Source: Streptomyces sp. NBC_01669 (GTDB lineage: Bacteria > Actinomycetota > Actinomycetes > Streptomycetales > Streptomycetaceae). From it: a stretch of 64,000 nt of DNA. The stretch covers positions 744,001-808,000 of the forward strand of contig NZ_JAPEQG010000002.1 of assembly GCF_026339735.1 (NCBI RefSeq). Reading direction: 5' to 3'. A program made the translations under genes and the position numbers. Shown here piece by piece: positions 62,630 through 64,000 of the stretch (the stretch's first letter is position 1; every line of letters begins with the position of its first letter). The notes below the pieces were generated by a model that saw only the letters and a program-made list of their open reading frames with translations, had not been told where the DNA came from and searched no databases.

Positions 62630-63239
62630 CCTGAGGAGTCCCGCGGTCGCGCTGCTGCAAGGTCCCGTCGGGCAGTTGCAGCGGGGCATTGAGCCACCGT
62701 CGCACGTACAGCACCACCCACGGGGGGTCAGTGTTCGCCTCTACCGCTTTGACGATCAGGTCCCACGGGACACTGTCGAAGAACTTCCGGATGTCGAGAT
62801 CGATCACCCAGTCGGCTTTCCAACAACGTCGCCGGCAGACCTCGACTGCATCCAGCGCCGAGCGCCTCGGCCGGTAGCCATAGGAGTCAGGATGAAAGAT
62901 CGGCTCGACCTTCTGCTCCAATACCTGGGCCACTACCGTTTGCGCAATCCGGTCGCCCACAGTCGGCACCCCGAGAATCCTGGTGCCACCACCATGCGCC
63001 TTGGCGATCTCCACCGCCTGCACCGGGGGCGGGAAGTACGAACCGGAGGACATCCTGTTCCAGATCTTGTACAGGTTTCCCTTGAGATCCTTCTCGAACT
63101 CCTCGATCGATACCCCGTCGACCCCCGGCGCCCCTTTGTTGGCCTTGACCTTCTTGTACGCCTCCCAGACAGCCCGTTTCGAAATTTCAAACGGCTTGCC
63201 TGACGATTTCAACTCGTCCACGCGACTCCTCCCAGGCAC
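62630..63239 (-). pseudogene. Intron B reverse transcriptase, 5' part
   Basis: 203 codons: KPFEISKRAVWEAYKKVKAN, KGAPGVDGVSIEEFEKDL (RT motif 0), RPRRSALDAVEVCRRRCWKA, WVIDLDIRKFFDSVPWDLIV (first catalytic Asp), then RDRGTPQG at the IS4. Start at 63239 (GTG/ATG context not strong). Upstream 63240-63805 is the structured 5' half of the intron (domains I-III) without a gene. Confidence 0.9.
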
Positions 63240-63805
63240 TCAGCCCGGTTGATCGAACGAACAACAGCCACGAACAGCCCGGCCCCTTGGCTCCACTCCC
63301 ATTACAGGAGCTTCATCACTACTACGAACCGGTCCGCCAGCGGACCCCGACTCGGTACTCAGCCCCTTGTGGTTTCTGCCACTTGGGGCGCTCCCTTTCG
63401 CCCACCCGAGGGTTGACGGCATCGGGGCACGCCTTCTCCCGTTCCGTACGGAAGCGGCAGATCAGGATCACGTCGTCTACATGCCGGACACCACCTGGCC
63501 AATGAGCGGGTTCCCGCCAGACTTGTCCCGGGATAACTGCAACATCCCGGTTTTGATGTCAGCTGTTCGTGTTACGACACGTCAGCAACGATTCGCTTGC
63601 GCTCGTCTTCCTGATCCCTACCTGACGTCTCTTACGACGCCTTTTCCTCATCGCTCACCACGACGGTCTTCAATCCAACGCAGCATGAGGCGGTTTGAAG
63701 CCTCCCCCCGCAGGGCGACTTCGAAGGGCCTTCCTTCATCTTCCGCACAGCACCGCATCAAGTCGCTCTACCTACATAAAGCTTCCCTTCGCGTTCGGGA
63801 CACAC

Positions 63806-64000
63806 TGCAGTAGACGATCCGGGTCTTGGCCGGGTGCAGACGCAGCCCGACCTCCTCCATCCGGTTCCCGATCGCCTCCACCAGTTGCCTGGCCTGGCGC
63901 TCGCTGACGCAGTGCACGACCGCGTCATCCACATACCGCTCGAACGGGGCAGCGGGGAACTCCCGGGCCATCCACATGTCGAACGCGTAGTGCAGGAACA
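63806..64000 (-). pseudogene. Intron A reverse transcriptase, central part (runs off the window)
   Basis: Encodes LFLHYAFDMWMAREFPAAPF, ERYVDDAVVHCVSERQARQL (YVDD active site), RMEEVGLRLHPAKTRIVYC, and then meets intron B. The N-terminus is beyond the window edge. Confidence 0.85.

Larger units (their letters stand above)
60284..63805 (-). mobile_element. Group II intron B, inside the reverse-transcriptase gene of intron A
   Basis: 5' end GTGTGTCCCGAACG at 63805 (GUGYG consensus); 3' end ...CGGGCCACCC at 60284. It lies in the same sense as intron A and restores the intron A reading frame when removed. It contains its own RT, interrupted by an IS4. Without the IS4 it is about 1.9 kb, a normal size. 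Confidence 0.9.
59761..64000 (-). mobile_element. Group II intron A (3' end at 59761, 5' end beyond the window)
   Basis: Inserted antisense in IS3 orfB. The 3' end has domain VI (59761-59795) and domain V (59796-59831). Its reverse transcriptase is split by intron B: the C-terminal part at 59835-60283 and the upstream part at 63806-64000. The exon after the 3' end begins GAC, as for intron B. Confidence 0.85.

Noticed and set aside
1..64000. CRISPR arrays, tRNA and rRNA genes
   Set aside because: None recognised by eye: no regularly spaced repeats and no cloverleaf with a GGTTCGAATCC-type arm that I could confirm. A tRNAscan or Infernal run would be decisive.

Overview
The window looks like an accessory, transposon-saturated stretch of a high-GC actinomycete genome, most likely Streptomyces or a close relative. 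The supporting signs are strong GC bias at third codon positions, GTG starts with GGAG-type ribosome sites, LuxR/TetR/ECF-type regulators, an ergothioneine operon, and actinobacterial IS types. I recognise no replication, ribosomal, tRNA or rRNA gene. A chromosome arm or large plasmid is an inference.

Layout. 1-3 kb: a CMD/AhpD-like, SnoaL-like and ICL/PEPM-like operon diverges from a RidA-TetR pair. 3-8.4 kb: gene remnants (Ada, DUF6510, reductase, acetoacetate decarboxylase), a sigma factor, and an IS6 transposase split by an ISAzo13 element. 8.6-16 kb: a giant secreted S53-kelch protein, a small ORF and a large ATP-binding LuxR regulator. 17-30 kb: a DUF427 / alpha-beta hydrolase divergon and a molybdopterin oxidoreductase-flavin reductase-DUF6510 operon. 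A nest separates them: ISL3, then IS701 holding IS21 holding a tyrosine-recombinase element with one cargo gene. 30-40.5 kb: IS4 (with ISL3 inside), two IS1182 copies, three IS3 elements and an IS30, plus a group II intron remnant. 40.6-47 kb: a second CMD gene, GNAT, an NhaA-thioredoxin fusion, a second TetR and another GNAT. 47-53.3 kb: egtABC, with egtA split by IS1182 and IS5 and egtB frameshifted. 53.8-56.1 kb: a third CMD gene and a GNAT. 56.4-64 kb: a solitary TnpB, then an IS3 carrying IS30 and a group II intron whose reverse-transcriptase gene holds a second group II intron, itself hit by an IS4.

How it fits together. The non-mobile genes form scattered small stress or detoxification-like operons (three CMD proteins, RidA, SnoaL, two small GNATs, DUF427, a hydrolase, two related TetR regulators). 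They share a palindromic promoter element, GGAC-N6-GTCC, best form GGACTATATAGTCC, often followed by TCTT. I found eight full and four near matches in intergenic DNA, most of them 60-215 bp upstream of these genes. The inference is one dispersed regulon read by one or both TetR proteins. Around it the region is decaying by nested insertion. In many cases removing the insert together with one target duplication restores the interrupted reading frame exactly, so the order of events can be read from the sequence.
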